From Gemmatimonadaceae bacterium (lineage in GTDB: Bacteria > Gemmatimonadota > Gemmatimonadetes > Gemmatimonadales > Gemmatimonadaceae), in assembly GCA_017881545.1 (NCBI GenBank), contig JADGQU010000024.1, positions 1 to 14,454 on the forward strand: a stretch of DNA of 14,454 bases, in the 5' to 3' direction. Of this stretch, positions 14,090-14,454 are shown one piece after another. The notes below the pieces were generated by a model. The model had not been told where the DNA came from. It saw only the letters and a program-made list of their open reading frames with translations, and did not search any database. Made by a program: the position numbers and the translations under genes. The stretch's first letter is position 1. Each line of letters starts with the position of its first letter.

Positions 14090-14454
14090 ATGCACAAGCA
14101 GCGGCGGATACTGATCTCATTCGCGGTCGCAATGGTTCTCGCTTTGCTCGCGTTCGCGTGCAACCGGGACGACGACAAGGCGGTGAAGGGCCGAAACGGA
14201 CCGAACGGAGCCGCGCGTGACAGCGTCAGCGATCTCGCGCTCAGTGAGGAGGGGCTCGGTCAGATCGTGATAGGCATGAATCTGGATGACGCGGTCAACA
14301 TGGGTCTTCTCAACGAAACCCCGACCATGAACACTCAGTGCGACTTCGTATTCCCGGCAGTGGGCGCTGGCATACCCGAGGGCGTAAGCGTGATGGTGGT
14401 GAAGGGGAAAATCGCGCGGATCGATGTCGATACGGGATCGGTTACCACCGAGGA
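14090..14454 (+). CDS. Putative lipoprotein, N-terminal part (cut by window end)
   Basis: Open for 121 codons from ATG 14090 to the window end, with an excellent GGAGG ribosome site six bases upstream. The start MHKQRRILISFAVAM is basic then hydrophobic, leading to LAFAC, a slightly unusual lipobox with the lipid-bearing Cys at residue 24. A polar linker rich in Asp, Lys, Gly and Asn follows. Then comes a folded region with GLGQIVIGMNLDDAVNMG, a Cys in NTQCDFVFP, and EGVSVMVVKGKIARIDVDTGSV. The GMxxDxA pattern and the later beta hairpin recall small periplasmic or surface lipoproteins of unknown function. It starts 43 bases after the pyrophosphatase stop and may share its transcript. Confidence 0.8.
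   Translation, partial: MHKQRRILISFAVAMVLALLAFACNRDDDKAVKGRNGPNGAARDSVSDLALSEEGLGQIVIGMNLDDAVNMGLLNETPTMNTQCDFVFPAVGAGIPEGVSVMVVKGKIARIDVDTGSVTTE

Overview
The window looks like chromosomal DNA from a GC-rich, Gram-negative-type environmental bacterium. The gene style (many GTG/TTG starts, stop/start overlaps, secreted proteins with clear signal peptides, a lipoprotein, a chaperone plus fibre-subunit set) and the heme gene order suggest a member of the Gemmatimonadota. That placement is inference from memory; no rRNA or other marker gene is present to prove it. No tRNA, rRNA, CRISPR array, transposase or integrase is visible.

Left block, minus strand (about 4594 to 1). acs (acetyl-CoA synthetase) comes first. 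A 410-base gap follows with a hairpin, a candidate promoter and a structured leader RNA. Then comes a four-gene secretion operon running off the left edge: a secreted fibre subunit (2219-1683), a PapD-like periplasmic chaperone (1679-786), a second related subunit (779-276), and the N-terminal part of another exported protein (279-1). This resembles a divergent chaperone-usher surface-fibre locus; the usher, if present, lies outside the window.

Middle block, plus strand (4784-10105). A four-helix membrane protein of unknown function is followed by a tight tetrapyrrole operon. It encodes a double-length Lrp/AsnC-type protein that looks like a fused siroheme decarboxylase (AhbA-AhbB/NirD-NirL type), a fusion of uroporphyrinogen-III methyltransferase with uroporphyrinogen-III synthase (cobA-hemD), hemC and hemB. 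HemB, HemC and HemD carry 5-aminolevulinate to uroporphyrinogen III. The CobA half diverts this to precorrin-2. The first gene could act on siroheme made from precorrin-2. A strong hairpin precedes the first gene and another hairpin follows hemB.

Right block, plus strand (10120-14454). An sdpR/sdpI-like pair (ArsR autorepressor and membrane signalling/immunity protein) has a good promoter overlapped by a perfect 8-8-8 inverted repeat, a likely autoregulatory operator. No toxin gene accompanies it in this window. Then come an exported alpha/beta hydrolase, a 155-base near-palindromic element bounded by A6 and T6 runs, an aldo/keto reductase, an inorganic pyrophosphatase that starts on TTG inside the reductase stop codon, and the start of a lipoprotein cut by the window end.

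The observations I rate most interesting are the structured leader of the fibre operon, the fused siroheme-decarboxylase-like gene heading a uroporphyrinogen III operon, the self-contained sdpRI module with its operator, the large palindromic element, and the gene hidden at the left edge.
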